Shown piece after piece: positions 1-11,551 of a stretch of DNA of 64,000 bases. The translations under genes and the position numbers were made by a program. The notes under the pieces are model-generated. The model was not told the DNA's origin, searched no databases, and saw only the letters and a program-made list of their open reading frames with translations. The DNA is from Blepharisma stoltei (taxonomy: Eukaryota > Ciliophora > Heterotrichea > Heterotrichida > Blepharismidae), in assembly GCA_914767885.1 (NCBI GenBank), contig CAJZBQ010000027.1, positions 806,001-870,000 of the forward strand, written 5' to 3'. Every line of letters begins with the position of its first letter. Position 1 is the first letter of the stretch.

Positions 1-934
1 TATTGAGATTGTCTATAATTTTTTTGATAAAATGGGTTTTATCGACAAAAGCATCTTCACTTGTGGCATTTATAAAGTCTACATTCCAGCAAGAAATAAT
101 AGAATTTTTTTTAACTTTTAAAGCAGACTGCTGAGTTTCAGGCGAGTTATCTGTAGCGCTTATAGGATGGCGTGGTGTCACACAAATTGTTGGATCGTTT
201 AAGTCAATGCTATAATTTTCTAAAATTGCTCTCACTTTACTACTTTGATCCATATCAAATCTATAAAATGAGCCCAAGAACTTATAATTGCCTTTTGAAA
301 TAAGCATGACTGTATTAAATAAACACCAGAGACCGCTTTCGTAAGGATACATGCATTGTTTAGCGAAGGATGTATCAGTTATTTTAGCATTTGGAAAGAA
401 CCCGCCCAAAGAAAATTGCCCTATATGCGAATCTTCAAAATTAATTTTTTCCTTTAATAGAGATTTTATATTTTCAGGAATTCGAAAATCATTCCCTGAC
501 GAGTCTATTAGAAAAATTAATTCAGATGGGTTTTCTAGAGGACTTTTATCGATAAGTATGTGATTCTTCGGGAGAATTACTATTGTTTGCCAAAAATAAT
601 TAAATTTGAGCTCTTCATCTGATAATTGATGCTTTTCTTCAACTGGTACTGCTTTTCAGCAAGATACAATTGGAATCCTCAATTCTGGGCCTGAGGCTTG
701 CAATATTTCTTCGATTTTTACAATAAAATCCAGATTTCCTGAAGTTTCATCAGTTAAGGTGGGGGACCCGCACAAAGAAAACTCTTGATCTATGAAATGG
801 ATTTTATTATTATATATCATCTGAAATGCGTTTTTGATTGTCTGAAATGATGCATAACCTTGATTAAGGCTAGTCTCCAATCAATCGTCAAGCTGCAAAA
901 AATCCCTATATAAGCACTTTTCTGCAGATGGCAT
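1..934 (-). CDS. AAA-ATPase-like family protein, copy 1 (3' part off window)
   Basis: Read with TGA as Trp, an open frame starts at ATG 934 and runs off the left edge. The first ~290 residues match the second copy at 4664-5563 almost residue for residue. The C-terminal end visible here, FVDKTHFIKKII, is the typical start of the AAA-ATPase-like domain (PF09820) that precedes a PD-(D/E)XK domain in bacterial and some eukaryotic proteins. The N-terminal region has a stretch with W-x-TIVIL, LIDSSG and Q-x5-ESGLW that faintly resembles a Ulp1-type (C48) peptidase fold, but the expected catalytic Cys position is Ser, so this is only a suggestion. Germline repeat family or real gene cannot be decided from this end alone. 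Confidence 0.5.
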
Positions 935-1191
935 ATTTTTTATTAACCAATTAAGATACAATTGACAGATTTTAGATTTTCAAAAGCTATTGCTTGCATT
1001 TATTTATTTATATTATATATAACTAACAAATTTTAATAAAGAAATCATTATAAAGTTCATTACTCATTTGCAGACAAGCATTGTCTAGATTATTTGCTAG
1101 TGCCGATGCTTGATCTAATGACAAAAAAATGCTATTTGCAGTTGTTACTCCTCATTTAGTATTTCTAAAATTTATAATAGTAAAGGCTAAA

Positions 1192-2358
1192 TTAAATGAT
1201 TATAGGGCGGATTGATGTTAAAAATGAGACATACCTATCATGAAGCTCTTCAGTACTATTTCCATCAAGAACTGTTACATCAGTTAATAAAGCAGAAACT
1301 ACATATGGATCTGAGTTTGAGGCGGGTCTTCTATCTTCAAAGTAGCCTTTTCCATCATTTGCCGTGACTCTTGGTATCCTTATTGATGCCCCACGGTCTG
1401 CGACTCCAAAGCTAAAAGTATTAATATTTGATGTCTCGCATGCCCCTGACAATCTTTTTGCATTATCTTTCCCATAACCATCTATACAGTACATATGTTT
1501 TTCCCTCAATTTCTCAATATAATTATAAATTGTCTGTATCCCTCCTTCACGTCTAGTTGAGTTTGTAGAAAAATTCGAATGGCAGCCAGACCCATTCCAT
1601 TCCCCAATAACAGGCTTGCATTCCCAATTAACAGACGTTCCATAATGTTCAGCAACTCTTAATAAGAGGTATCGAGCCATCCAAACTTGGTCACCAAGGT
1701 GAATTCCAGTAACAGGCCCTATCTGGAATTCCCATTGTCCAGGAAAAACTTCGCTATTAGTCCCAGAAATTGAAATCCCTGTATATAAGCAGCATCTATA
1801 ATGAGCCTCCATAATCTGTCTTCCAAATGCACAGCCACCTCCAACACTACAATAATAAGGCCCTTGAGGAGCTGGGTAGCCCCCTTCTGGGAAGCCTAAA
1901 GGTCTATGTGGGTAAGTATCATTACGATAGAGTACATATTCTTGTTCAAACCCAAACCAAGGCTCTTCATGAGCTGCTTTATTCATAACTTTTAAGCACT
2001 CAGAGCGAAATTGGTGTTTGTAGGAGTTCCATCTGGTTTCCAAGTGTCGCAGAGGACTAAAATATTATTTCCGAGTCTGAAGGGGTCTGGGTAAAAAACT
2101 CGAGGCTTGAGAAGAATTTCATTATCATGACCACTGGCTTGAAATGTAGAAGAGCCATCATAGTTTCATTCTGGGATATCAGAAAGAGATTTTATCTTTG
2201 GGATATCAAGGGTGCGGCTTTTAGAGCGGATATCTAGGCCTCTGCCACCGATCCAGATGTATTCAGCTATTATTTTGTTATTTTGGGGAAGTTTGTTGAA
2301 CTGGTAGTCTCCTCGGCCAACGCTTGATACCTTATCAGTAAACCAAAGCAAGCTTCAT
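1192..2358 (-). pseudogene. glutamine synthetase, frameshifted copy
   Basis: Type II glutamine synthetase (glutamate + NH3 + ATP to glutamine), nearly identical to the copy at 7845-9002. Conserved blocks are present: IPEWNYDGSS with TGA for the Trp, EEPWFGFEQEY, and the GSGCHSNFSTNS substrate region. Two lesions separate it from copy 2. One T is missing near 2024 (three A's on the plus strand where copy 2 has four), shifting frame after the PTNTN motif. About 10 extra bases behind the start codon put ATG 2356-2358 out of frame. Homology extends ~30 bp past the stop and ends at the start codon, so the duplicated unit is gene-sized. Most likely a dead copy; a sequencing indel could explain one lesion but hardly both. 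Confidence 0.75.
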
Positions 2359-2391
2359 GCAATGGCATTTTACAAACAGAACACATATTAT

Positions 2392-5300
2392 CTATGTTCC
2401 ACTTAATCTCTTCGATTTGTAGTTATCCTCAGCAGGATTGGAAGCTCTTTTCTGTTCTTTCCGCTTCAAATAGTCTAAAGTAGGATAGTCTGTGATAAGT
2501 TTTTCAATTAAGATTTCTAAATTTTCATCACCAAGCTTTTGTCTTTCCTTAATTATCATATCTTTCGATCCGTCTCCACCACATAACCTTAATTTGTTTA
2601 TAACTCGACATCCTTGAGTAAATCATGTGTTTATATTTATAGCTTGCTCCATGCTAAATGGCCCAATTTCCTGAATCAATATGCTTCATTTTTTTTGCAG
2701 ATCAACTCGATAAAAGACAATCCCTCGAACAATTATGCTTTTAAAATACTGATGATCTCTGCTGTTTTTATATAATGAAATAGCAATATCCATATATTTT
2801 TTAACAAAAATTTGCCAGAGAGCATTTGTAGCATGAACTTGAGCATTCTCGATACTCAACCGATCGAATTTTTTATACTCATGTATAATTATAGTACTGC
2901 TCAAATTGGCTACTGGAAGAAAAATTGCATCCGCTTTGTTCCTGGAATCGTTAGGCCTTTCTGAGTATACTGTCCATGCAGAGTTATCAATTTTAATTGA
3001 AGCAAGCATCGCGATACCTCCCACCAAAGTCTGAAAATCTGCTTCAGTTCTATAATCACTTTCTTTAAAATTGTCAAGCAACTCATCTTGAATTAGGTTT
3101 TGAAGTTTTTCGCAATTCCCCAAGTTTTCAATAAATTCTTTTGCCGTCCCATCAACATTGATTCTGTTCTCTCCAGTTTTTTCATTAATTCACTTTTGAA
3201 GCAAATATTCGTAGAAGTCTCTTTTTGTTTCTTTATTCGGGATAACATAAGTTTGCCGCTTTTTGTCATCAATATTAGGTGTTATATATCCACAATGCAG
3301 CAGACAGCCAAAAAAGTTATTTTTTATCTCTTTCATGTCTCCGAAATGTATCTCGTCAGGAAGTTTTGGATTCAAAGTGAGGTACCCAGTTTTCATTATA
3401 TTATATAATTCATTAAAATTTTCCAAATTACTAAATGCAGACATCAATATATCGTAGATACCTGTATTTATTCAGTAAGGTCGAAGTGGAAAATCAGATT
3501 TCTCACTTACAGCCTGCAAGCAATTCGTTATTGATCAAGGATTGTATATTCGTATCTTGCCAACATTGTAGCCATTATATCACGTCTTAATTATGTTAAT
3601 TTGCTCTTTAAAATCTCCTTCAGATTCATAATATAAATTTTTTCTAAGCAATTCAGTTACTTCTGCCTCTGTAAATCCGAAGCAATCTGCGTAGAGAAAA
3701 TCATTTTGAATTGTGTATGCCTTTAAATTTCTCATGCTTGATGAAAGTTTATTATGTGCGATTTTAAGAGTCCCAGTGAAGATTGATTTATCAATAAACT
3801 TTGGCAGGTCTTTACATAGCAGATTCAGAAATCATCCAAAATTAGCAGCAATATCTCTTTCACCATTTTTATTAATGAAGTCATTAATTGGCCTGTCATA
3901 TTCATCCACTAGCACCACTAGTACCACTACAACACTAGCTACTCTCAACTCTAGAATCAACACCACTAGCACCACACCACTACAATACTAGAAACTCTAG
4001 AATCAATACTAGAAACTCTAGAATCGCCAGCTTCACTAGCACCGCTAGCAACTCTAAACAACACTAGCAACTCTAGCAACAGTAGCTCCACTAGCTTCAC
4101 TAGCAACAGTAGCTCACTAGCAACAGTAGCTTAACTAGCAACACTAGCTCACTAGCAACACTAGAAATATAATAATAACAACACCAGCAACACAATAGCA
4201 ACACTAGCAGCACAATAGCAGCACTAGCCTCATCAGCAAATTAGTGCTAGATTTTACCAAAAAGAGTAGGAAGAGACAAATAACAATTTAAATTTCATAA
4301 TGAAACTTATTTTAGGAATTTTAGATCTCTAAAACAGGCTTTTTATGAATATCATAAAGCATTCGTGCCAGATTGATTATAGCATTATCAATTTTAATTT
4401 GCGAGCTATCTTTTATGTATGTCCTGAATATTCTAAGACTGCGACTTATATATATATTATACCGATCAACGAATCATTCTAGCATTTCAATACTCTCATT
4501 TGTATAATCAATATTATGATGTGGGTTTTTCAAACATCATGCTTTTACTACATTTTCTAAACCTTGACGATAATCATATTCATGCTCGCTATATGCATTT
4601 CAAATCGAATCACGCATTCCTTGAAGATAAATGTCAATATTGGGGTTGCCGTTCATCCCATAATCATTTATCAACAAAAGTATCATCACTTATAGCATTT
4701 ATAAAGTCTACATTCCCGCCAGAAATAGTAGATTTTTTTTTAACTTTTAAAGCAGACTGCCGAGTTTCGGGTGATATATCTGAAGCTTTCGTAGGACGGT
4801 GTGGTGTCACGCAAATTGTTGGATCATTTAAGTCAATGCTATATTTTTCTAAAATAGCTCTCAATTTACTACTTCGATCGATTTCAAATCTATAAAATGA
4901 GCCCAAGAACTTATGATTGCCTTTTGAAATAAGCATGACCGTGTTAAATAAACACCAAAGACCGCTTTCGTAAGGATATGTGCATTGTTTAGCGAAGGAT
5001 GTATCAGTTATTTTAGCATTTGGAAAGCACCCAGCAAAAGAGCTTTGCCATCCATCCGGATCTTCAAGATTAAATTTTCCAGTTAATAGAGATTTTATAT
5101 TTTCAGGAATTCGAAAGTTATTCCCTGATGAGTCTATGAAAAAAATTAATTCGGATGTGTTTTTCAGAGGACTACCATCGATAAGTGTGTGATTCTTAGG
5201 GAGAATTACTATTGTTTGCCAAAAATAATTAAATTTAAGCTCTTCATCTGATAATTGGCGGTTTCCTTCAACTGGCAGTGCTTTTCAGCAAGATACAATT

Positions 5301-5563
5301 GGAATCCTTAATTCTCGGTCTGAGTCTTGCATTATTTCTTCGATTTTTTCAATAAAATCCTGATTTTCTGAAGTTTCATCAGTTTCGGCGGGAGACCCGT
5401 ACAAAGAAAACTCTTGATCTATGAAGTGGATTTTATTACTATAAAGAGTCTGAAATGCGTTTTTAATTGTCTGAAATGATGAAAAACCTTGATTAAGGCT
5501 AGTCTGCGTTCATTCATCAAGCCTTGAAAAATTCTCATACAAGTACAGTTCAAAAGATGTCAT
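2392..5563 (-). pseudogene. AAA-ATPase-like / PD-(D/E)XK protein, copy 2, interrupted
   Basis: Starts at ATG 5563 and follows copy 1 to FVDK near 4664, where the expected TxFIKxI continuation is lost. Another open stretch (about 4334-4655) lies in a different frame. A minisatellite (3905-4232) then occupies the place of the ATP-binding N-half. Exactly at its edge the Walker-B-like VDEYDRPI begins, followed by FTG, fGFTEAEV, WYNGYNVG, YNPWSI and YWINTG, all hallmarks of PF09820. Behind it comes the PD-(D/E)XK_9 type end: YLTLNPKLP, IPNKETKRDFYEYL, and ADAIFLP...IIHEYKKF as nuclease core. Stop TAG at 2392. The Walker A region is missing and frames change twice, so I call it a broken member of a multicopy family. 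The family function is unknown; the fold suggests an ATPase-nuclease. Confidence 0.65.
3905..4232. repeat. minisatellite of CTAGCAACA-like units
   Basis: About 330 bp of imperfect short units built from CTAGCAAC, CACTAG and AACTCTAG. The left edge coincides with the Walker-B codons of the AAA-ATPase-like gene, as if expansion started inside its coding sequence and replaced the N-half of the ATPase. Confidence 0.85.
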
Positions 5564-6165
5564 ATTTTTTATTATAGAACTAAAAGTCTGAAGATAAGTA
5601 TTGCTTAGATTAATTTGTTAGTGCCGATGTTTGATCTAAGCTGCCAAGGACTCTTAAAATCCTCATGGATATGCTTATGATAGCAAAATAGCACAGTGCA
5701 TAATTCGTTTACCATCTGGAGTATTTTCCCACGCAGTTGTTGTGACTTTATTAGTTTGCTATTAGTTCGTCAAGAAATAGGCAAGATGTTGACACATCAC
5801 GATCAGAGACTGAAACACTTCGTTTATGACTAAATCAAATCTGCAAAATTTGATTATCAAGAATCTCTCTCAATATATTTTGTGTGATCTTAGTTAGGAT
5901 CTAAAATTACCATATATTCAAATGCATTATTATGTTGGGTGCAATTTTATATTTTCATATTATGTTAACAAATCCCATCAGCATAGTCTCGATTATTCAT
6001 GCAATTAATTGATAGGTGTTAAGTGATGGCATAATAATTTAAATTTTATTTAATACCAGCAATCAAACAAGATAAGCTTAACTTATTTTGCATGATAATG
6101 TTCTTAAGACATATAAGATATCATCATAATTTATTAGTTTAAATCATTGAAATTCTAACTCCCCC
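5564..6165. other. gene-free AT-rich stretch
   Basis: No open frame with protein-like content on either strand and no repeat that recurs elsewhere in the window. Confidence 0.5.
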
Positions 6166-6723
6166 CCATCCTTGATCGAACGACTCGCCATCGTTCGATC
6201 AAGGATGGGGGTTTAAAAAAATTTTTTTTGGAAAAAAATTTTTATATATAAAATAAAATATATATATAAATTGTTTTTTATTTACTTTTAAATAAGAGGG
6301 TTAAGAGTATTTAATAATTATTTTTACAGCAAAAAATTGAATTAATTTTATAAAAATACCAATTTTTTATATTTTAATTTATTATTTACCCCTTTAAACT
6401 GTATAAATTTTAATTTGTTACTTATTAAATTAAAATTGTTTTTTTTAATTTTAAAGAATCTCTATTTTTTAGATTATTGAGTTTTTTAAGCCCATGTTGA
6501 TGATTAAATTACTTTGAATGGTTGATTCCGAAGCTTTCTATCGTCTCAAAGTCTCTGAAAACAACTTCATTAGGTACATCTTCCAAGCTTTTGATAACTA
6601 TTATATTTTTATATATATAAAAATTTGCATGATATGAAAATCGTTCGATCAAGGATGGGGGTTAATTTCCCCAATTTTTAGGAATTTTTACAGTCAATCG
6701 TTCAATCAAGGATTGGGGGGGAG
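6166..6723. mobile_element. MITE family B, TA-bounded, intergenic
   Basis: TA...TA insert. The left end is a near-perfect hairpin (CATCCTTGATCGAACGA facing its complement over a 7-nt loop); the right end carries two further copies of the same motif. Termini CTCCCCCC and GGGGGGAG resemble family A. The interior is AT-rich and non-coding. Confidence 0.8.
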
Positions 6724-6764
6724 TAAGAAATTTAACAATAGAGCAGACATTTTTTAAATATTTA

Positions 6765-7640
6765 TTTAATTTGAATGAAGTTAGGTCTTTGATTCGACAT
6801 TTTTTGGGCTTAAATTCATATATATTAATTTTATATGTTAAAACACGTGTCTTGTTTCTTCTCTTAGGACTCGCCTTTTACAACGACAAGCCTAAAAACA
6901 TATTGAAGCTCACTGATGATACTTTTGAAGAAGTTTTATCCACAAATCCCTATGTCTTTGTCGAGTTTTATTCACCATGGCGTGCTCATTGCCGATATTT
7001 TGATACGCTTTATTCTAAAGTTTCCATTTTATTTCTCCCCCCAACCGTGAGCGAACAAAACCATTAGAAAAATTGCTATTTTTTGCCCAAAACCCCCACC
7101 CTCCTTTAACGAACAAAATTTTTTTTAATAAAAAACAATTTTTTTTATAAAAAAATTGATATATAAATAATAATTAGTATAATGAAATCTATAGCTAATT
7201 TTGTTTAATTTTAAACAAATTGCGCTTTAGAACATAAATTTTATAAATTAAATTAATATTTGCTTTCCAATTTTTGCGAATTAGGATTTTTTTAAAATTT
7301 CTAAAAAAGAATTTTTCTATAAATAATTTTGTTTTAGCCCCCTCCGTGAGCGGGGAGTTAGATAAAATATCCCTAAGGTCATAATTCTCAAGATAGATGC
7401 CACAGTTCATTTAGAAGCTGCAGAAAAATACGATATAAACGCTTATCCAACTAAGCTCTTCATCAATAAAGAACCAATTGATTATACCCGTCCTCGATCG
7501 AAAAATGGTATGATCAATTGATTTTCAAGAAAATAAACCCTCCTGCATAGCACCTACAGTCTTTAGATAGAGTCAAAACCTTCTTAGAAGACAACAAGCT
7601 AGCTTTTGTACTTTTTACTACACATGGCTCAGCTCAATAA
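6765..7640 (+). pseudogene. protein disulfide isomerase pseudogene fragment
   Basis: Copy of the first ~190 codons and the 5' flank of the intact PDI gene at 57992-59401. The recognisable first active-site region is degraded to SPWRAHCRYFD (intact gene: SPWCAHCRYFD, so the first Cys is lost). A one-base insertion after the signal peptide start, TAG in place of Trp TGG near 7548 and further stops rule out function. A family A MITE (7035-7358) sits in the middle. The copy includes upstream untranscribed sequence, so it arose by DNA duplication, not by reverse transcription. Confidence 0.85.
7035..7358 (-). mobile_element. MITE family A, copy A1 (reverse), in PDI pseudogene
   Basis: Left part reads GTGAGCGAACAAAACCATT, the reverse-orientation end of family A. 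The right end is CCGTGAGCGGGGAG followed by TTAGAT. The left TA is mutated, in keeping with decay of the host pseudogene. Confidence 0.75.
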
Positions 7641-7844
7641 TATCACCAATTTTTATGAAAACTCAAAATCTCTTTTCTGAATAAAGTGAGCAAACCCAAA
7701 ATACTCTTCATCATTAATCTTCAAACAAAAAACATAAGATAAATTTCATAAAAATTAACTGATTTTAGTCTGGAAACGTTAAATTGCTTTTGCTGTTGTG
7801 CTCCTCATTTAATATTTCTAAAATTTATAATAGTAAAGGCTAAA

Positions 7845-9002
7845 TTAAATGATTATAGGACGTATTGATGTTAAAAATGAGACATACCTATCATGAAGCT
7901 CTTCAGTACTATTTCCATCAAGAACTGTTACATCAGTTAATAAAGCAGAAACTACATATGGATCTGAGTTTGAGGCGGGTCTTCTATCTTCAAAGTAGCC
8001 TTTTCCATCATTTGCCGTAACTCTTGGTATCCTTATTGATGCCCCACGGTCTGCGACTCCAAAGCTAAAAGTATTAATATTTGATGTCTCGCATGTCCCT
8101 GACAATCTTTTTGCATTATCTTTCCCATAACCATCTATACAGTACATATGTTTTTCTCTCAATTTCTCAATATAATTATAAATAGTCTGTATCCCTCCTT
8201 CACGTCTAGTTGAGTTTGTAGAAAAATTCGCATGGCAGCCAGACCCATTCCATTCCCCAATAACAGGCTTGCATTCCCAATTAACAGAAGTTCCATAATG
8301 TTCAGCAACTCTTAATAAGAGGTATCGAGCCATCCACACTTGGTCGCCAAGGTGAATTCCAGTAACAGGCCCTATCTGGAATTCCCATTGTCCAGGAAAA
8401 ACTTCGCTATTAGTCCCAGAAATTGAAATCCCTGTATATAAGCAGCATCTATAATGAGCCTCCATAATCTGTCTTCCAAATGCACAGCCACCTCCAACAC
8501 TACAATAATAAGGCCCTTGAGGAGCTGGGTAGCCCCCTTCTGGGAAGCCTAAAGGTCTATGTGGGTAAGTATCATTACGATAGAGTACATATTCTTGTTC
8601 AAACCCAAACCAAGGCTCTTCATGGGCTGCTTTATTCATAACTTTTAAGCACTCAGAGCGAAAATTGGTGTTTGTAGGAGTTCCATCTGGTTTCCAAGTG
8701 TCGCAGAGGACTAAAATATTATTTCCGAGTCTGAAGGGGTCTGGGTAAAAAACTCGAGGCTTGAGAAGAATTTCACTATCATGACCACTGGCTTGAAATG
8801 TAGAAGAGCCATCATAGTTTCATTCTGGGATATCAGAAAGAGATTTTATCTTTGGGATATCAAGGGTGCGGCTTTTAGAACGGATGTCTAGGCCTCTGCC
8901 ACCGATTCAGACGTATTCAGCTATTATTTTGTTATTTTGGGGAAGTTTGTTGAACTGGTAGTCTCCTCGGCCAACGCTTGATACCTTATCAGTAACCTTC
9001 AT
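7845..9002 (-). CDS. glutamine synthetase type II
   Basis: Intact 385-residue frame from ATG 9002, with TGA read as Trp at two or more sites. One of them (AEYVWIGG) is TGG in the sister copy. The family motifs are in order: [23 protein letters not shown] (beta-Grasp), EEPWFGFEQEY (Glu residues of the metal site), GPYYCSVGGG, NSEVFPGQWEFQIGP, GEWNGSGCH, GVADRGASIRIPR and FEDRRPASNSDPY. Length fits eukaryotic GSII (about 355-380). It makes glutamine from glutamate and ammonia in the cytosol. A family A MITE lies 66 bp upstream of the start. The sister copy at 1192-2358 is frameshifted, so this is the better candidate for the working gene. Confidence 0.9.
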
Positions 9003-9067
9003 ATTTGTAAAAAATTATTTAATGATCTCAGAAATATGGAAAAAATCTGTTTAAATAAAGAAAATTC

Positions 9068-9453
9068 TAACTCCCCCCCCCCTCCGTGAGCGAACAAAAA
9101 AATTTTGTTCGCTCACGGAGGGGGGTTAATTTTTTTTTTTTAAAAAAAATTTATATATAAATTTTATAAAAAATATTTTTTTCGAAATTTAAAAAAATCC
9201 TAATTTGCAAAAATTGGGAAGCAAATATTAATTTAATTTGCAAAATTTATGTTTTAAAACGCAATTTGTTTAAAATTAAACAGAATTAGCTCTAGATTTC
9301 ATTATACTAATTATCACTTATATATCAAAATTTTTTTCCATTAAAATTTTTTCTATTAAAAAAATTTTTGTTCACTCACGGAGGGTGGGTTTTTGGTCAA
9401 AAAATGGCGATTTTTCTAATGGTTTTGTTCGCTCACGGGGGGGGGGGGGGGAG
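9068..9453 (+). mobile_element. MITE family A, copy A2
   Basis: TA-bounded (TTC-TA-ACTCCC ... GGGGAG-TA-ATC). The left end is a long perfect hairpin of CCTCCGTGAGCGAACA; the right end carries GTTCACTCACGGAGGG and TTCGCTCACGG. The body is almost identical to copies at 48998 and 51238, so it moved recently. Confidence 0.9.
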
Positions 9454-9455
9454 TA

Positions 9456-10031
9456 ATCAACTTTTTAAAGTTAATTTCATAGATTTGCACTTATAAATTT
9501 GATTTCTTAGATCTAAAATGCATATTTTTCATTCTAAAAAGTGCTACTCTCAATTTATGAATATATAATTCTCTTATATACTATCTCCTCTTACTTTAAT
9601 AACAAACAAATCTTTGTTTGCAAGTAATCGGGGCATAACTTTATATTTTAAAAATGCTTTAAATTTATATTTTAAAAATTAGATAAAGATTATAAGGCTT
9701 ACACTATGTCACGTGGGATTCCAAAAAAATTGAAATAAGGAAAATGAGGAAAACAGAATAATATATTAATTGTATCATTTAAAAGAGCTTGAATATTCTT
9801 TAAGTCATTATAACTATATTAAAAATAAATTTCTGATTTTTTTAAAATTTTTATAGTAAATTTTGTTCATTATTAAATGCACTTTAAAAATATTCAGAAA
9901 AAAAATGGCAGTTTTTTCTTTATGAATTTGGTGGGAGTAAGTATATTGCATTTGGATCCAAATATCTCTAGCAGAATAGCATCTTATGATTTTTTAACTT
10001 AATTTTTAAAAAACATCACAAAAATATAATA
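9456..10031. other. gene-free AT-rich stretch with a decayed MITE-like end
   Basis: No gene seen. Around 9900-9950 an AAAAATGGC...GGGAGTAAG string resembles the right end of family A in decayed form. Confidence 0.4.
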
Positions 10032-10703
10032 ATGTCCGAAAGCTGCAAAGCCGACTTTTCAGCAAGCTCCATAAAGCTTGAAAGATTAAACAGTGTAACA
10101 TCTTTATACTCCCACGACAAATCAAGCAGTTTTTCAGGAGACGAGCTGAGAAATCCTCCCAGAAATGACAGATCACTTGAAGCTGACAGCAATAGTTCAA
10201 ATGATACAAAAAAGCTATCTCAAGGAAAGGTCTCTCAAGGAGTTTCCACATCTTTTGAATTCTCCAACTCTTTTACTCAAACTGAAGCTGTAGAATACCG
10301 AGACAAAATAACTAGCATTGAAGTAAATTTCGATAACAAAGAGACACAATATGATTTACCCACAATGGTCGATATGTCAATAATCAAAAAAATCCTGACA
10401 GAAGAGGTAAAAGAATTCGTCCTGAAACATAAAGTACAGTTTCCTATAAGTAATGTGAATAATGAATGCTCAAACTGCCAAAAAAATATACAGAATGAGA
10501 TTAAATATGCATGCTCTATTTGCACAAATTGGACCCTTTGTGAGGACTGTGAGGATAAAAGCAACCATCCTCATCCTATGTATAAGTTTAAGCTTGCAAG
10601 AGATTTAAATGGTAAGAAAATTGAGCAAGAAAGAAAAGAATTTGTGGAGAAGCTGAAAACAAAAAAGAGTTTTTCAAGCTGAAGCAAGGCTCTTGAAGAA
10701 TAA
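10032..10703 (+). CDS. ZZ-type zinc finger protein
   Basis: 223 residues with an in-frame TGA (Trp) four residues behind SFS near the C-terminus; stop TAA at 10701. The N-terminal 125 residues are Ser/Thr-rich and probably disordered. Residues ~135-185 hold a ZZ finger: CSNCQKNIQNEIKYACSICTNWTLCEDCED then H-x-HPMY, with the Cys pairs and final His in the usual spacing. ZZ fingers bind N-terminal degron or histone tail peptides, as in p62 or NBR1. No PB1 or UBA domain is visible, so the role is unassigned. Confidence 0.75.
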
Positions 10704-10771
10704 ATTAATTTTATGCTATGTTAATATCAATAATTTGACTATAAATTAAAAGAGAATTTATAGTAAAAAAT

Positions 10772-11551
10772 TTAAACTTTTTTCGCTACTTGAAGATCTA
10801 TACTATGAACTGTTTCTACCACTTCATGGCCTGTGTTTTTATTTCTTTTCTTTTCTTTTACTTCTTCAAGCTTAGGAATCGTTTTTTCTGGTGGAAAATG
10901 AATAATACATGCTAGTCCTGCAGAAATAAATATAGCTATTACTGGGGCAGTAAAATATAGCCAAAGATATTCAAAATGTTCTGAATCCCCAGTTCTGATT
11001 CCTTGTATAATATTCACTGTAAAACAAATAGTCGGATTAAAGCATGCGCCTGAAATATGGCCAACTGTTTCTATCCCTGCAGTCAGTGCACCAGATACCA
11101 CCAAACTCCCTATCAATTTATTATCTGGCCAGAATGTAATACCCATTGTACACAGAATAAAATGGACAGAAAATAACATCTCAGCAAAAAATTTCTGAGC
11201 ATCATTGTATTTGTGTCCTGTTTTGTAATAGAAATCTGAATCATATATCCACCATGCAGCGAAAACACCAGGAATTGCTCCTATGATTTGGGCAAAGATA
11301 GACCATAGCAAGTACTGTCTATCTTTATTAGTAAGCTGATTTAAGGCTTTTTTGTGAATGATTGATGCAATTTGGACGCATGGATTAAAGTGGAAGGAGT
11401 GAATCATGTTTGTGCCTTGGATGCACATCCAAAAGGCACAACCAACTAGTGGACCGTCGAGATTTTTGCCTACGATAACGAGGGTCAGGAGAGCTGTAGC
11501 GTAGGCTTCTGCACATAGCTTCTTTAATAAGTTCATTTTTATTTGAGCCAT
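10772..11551 (-). CDS. aquaporin-like (MIP family) channel
   Basis: 259 residues with six hydrophobic segments and the two half-helix motifs of the MIP fold. They are altered: HFNPC in the first loop where NPA is usual, and GACFNPT in the second. A basic tail (KKKRNKNTG) follows the last segment. The family passes water or small solutes through cell or contractile vacuole membranes. NPC/NPT variants occur in divergent aquaporins and often change pore selectivity; substrate unknown. No introns or IESs found. Confidence 0.8.
   Translation of the reverse strand: MAQIKMNLLKKLCAEAYATALLTLVIVGKNLDGPLVGCAFWMCIQGTNMIHSFHFNPCVQIASIIHKKALNQLTNKDRQYLLWSIFAQIIGAIPGVFAAWWIYDSDFYYKTGHKYNDAQKFFAEMLFSVHFILCTMGITFWPDNKLIGSLVVSGALTAGIETVGHISGACFNPTICFTVNIIQGIRTGDSEHFEYLWLYFTAPVIAIFISAGLACIIHFPPEKTIPKLEEVKEKKRNKNTGHEVVETVHSIDLQVAKKV

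Noticed and set aside
1192-2351. Reading glutamine synthetase copy 1 as two small genes (61 and 283 residues)
   Set aside because: The split is produced by TGA-Trp and a one-base loss relative to copy 2.
3905-4232. CRISPR-like array
   Set aside because: Units are short, degenerate and without spacers; ciliate nuclear DNA; it is a minisatellite.
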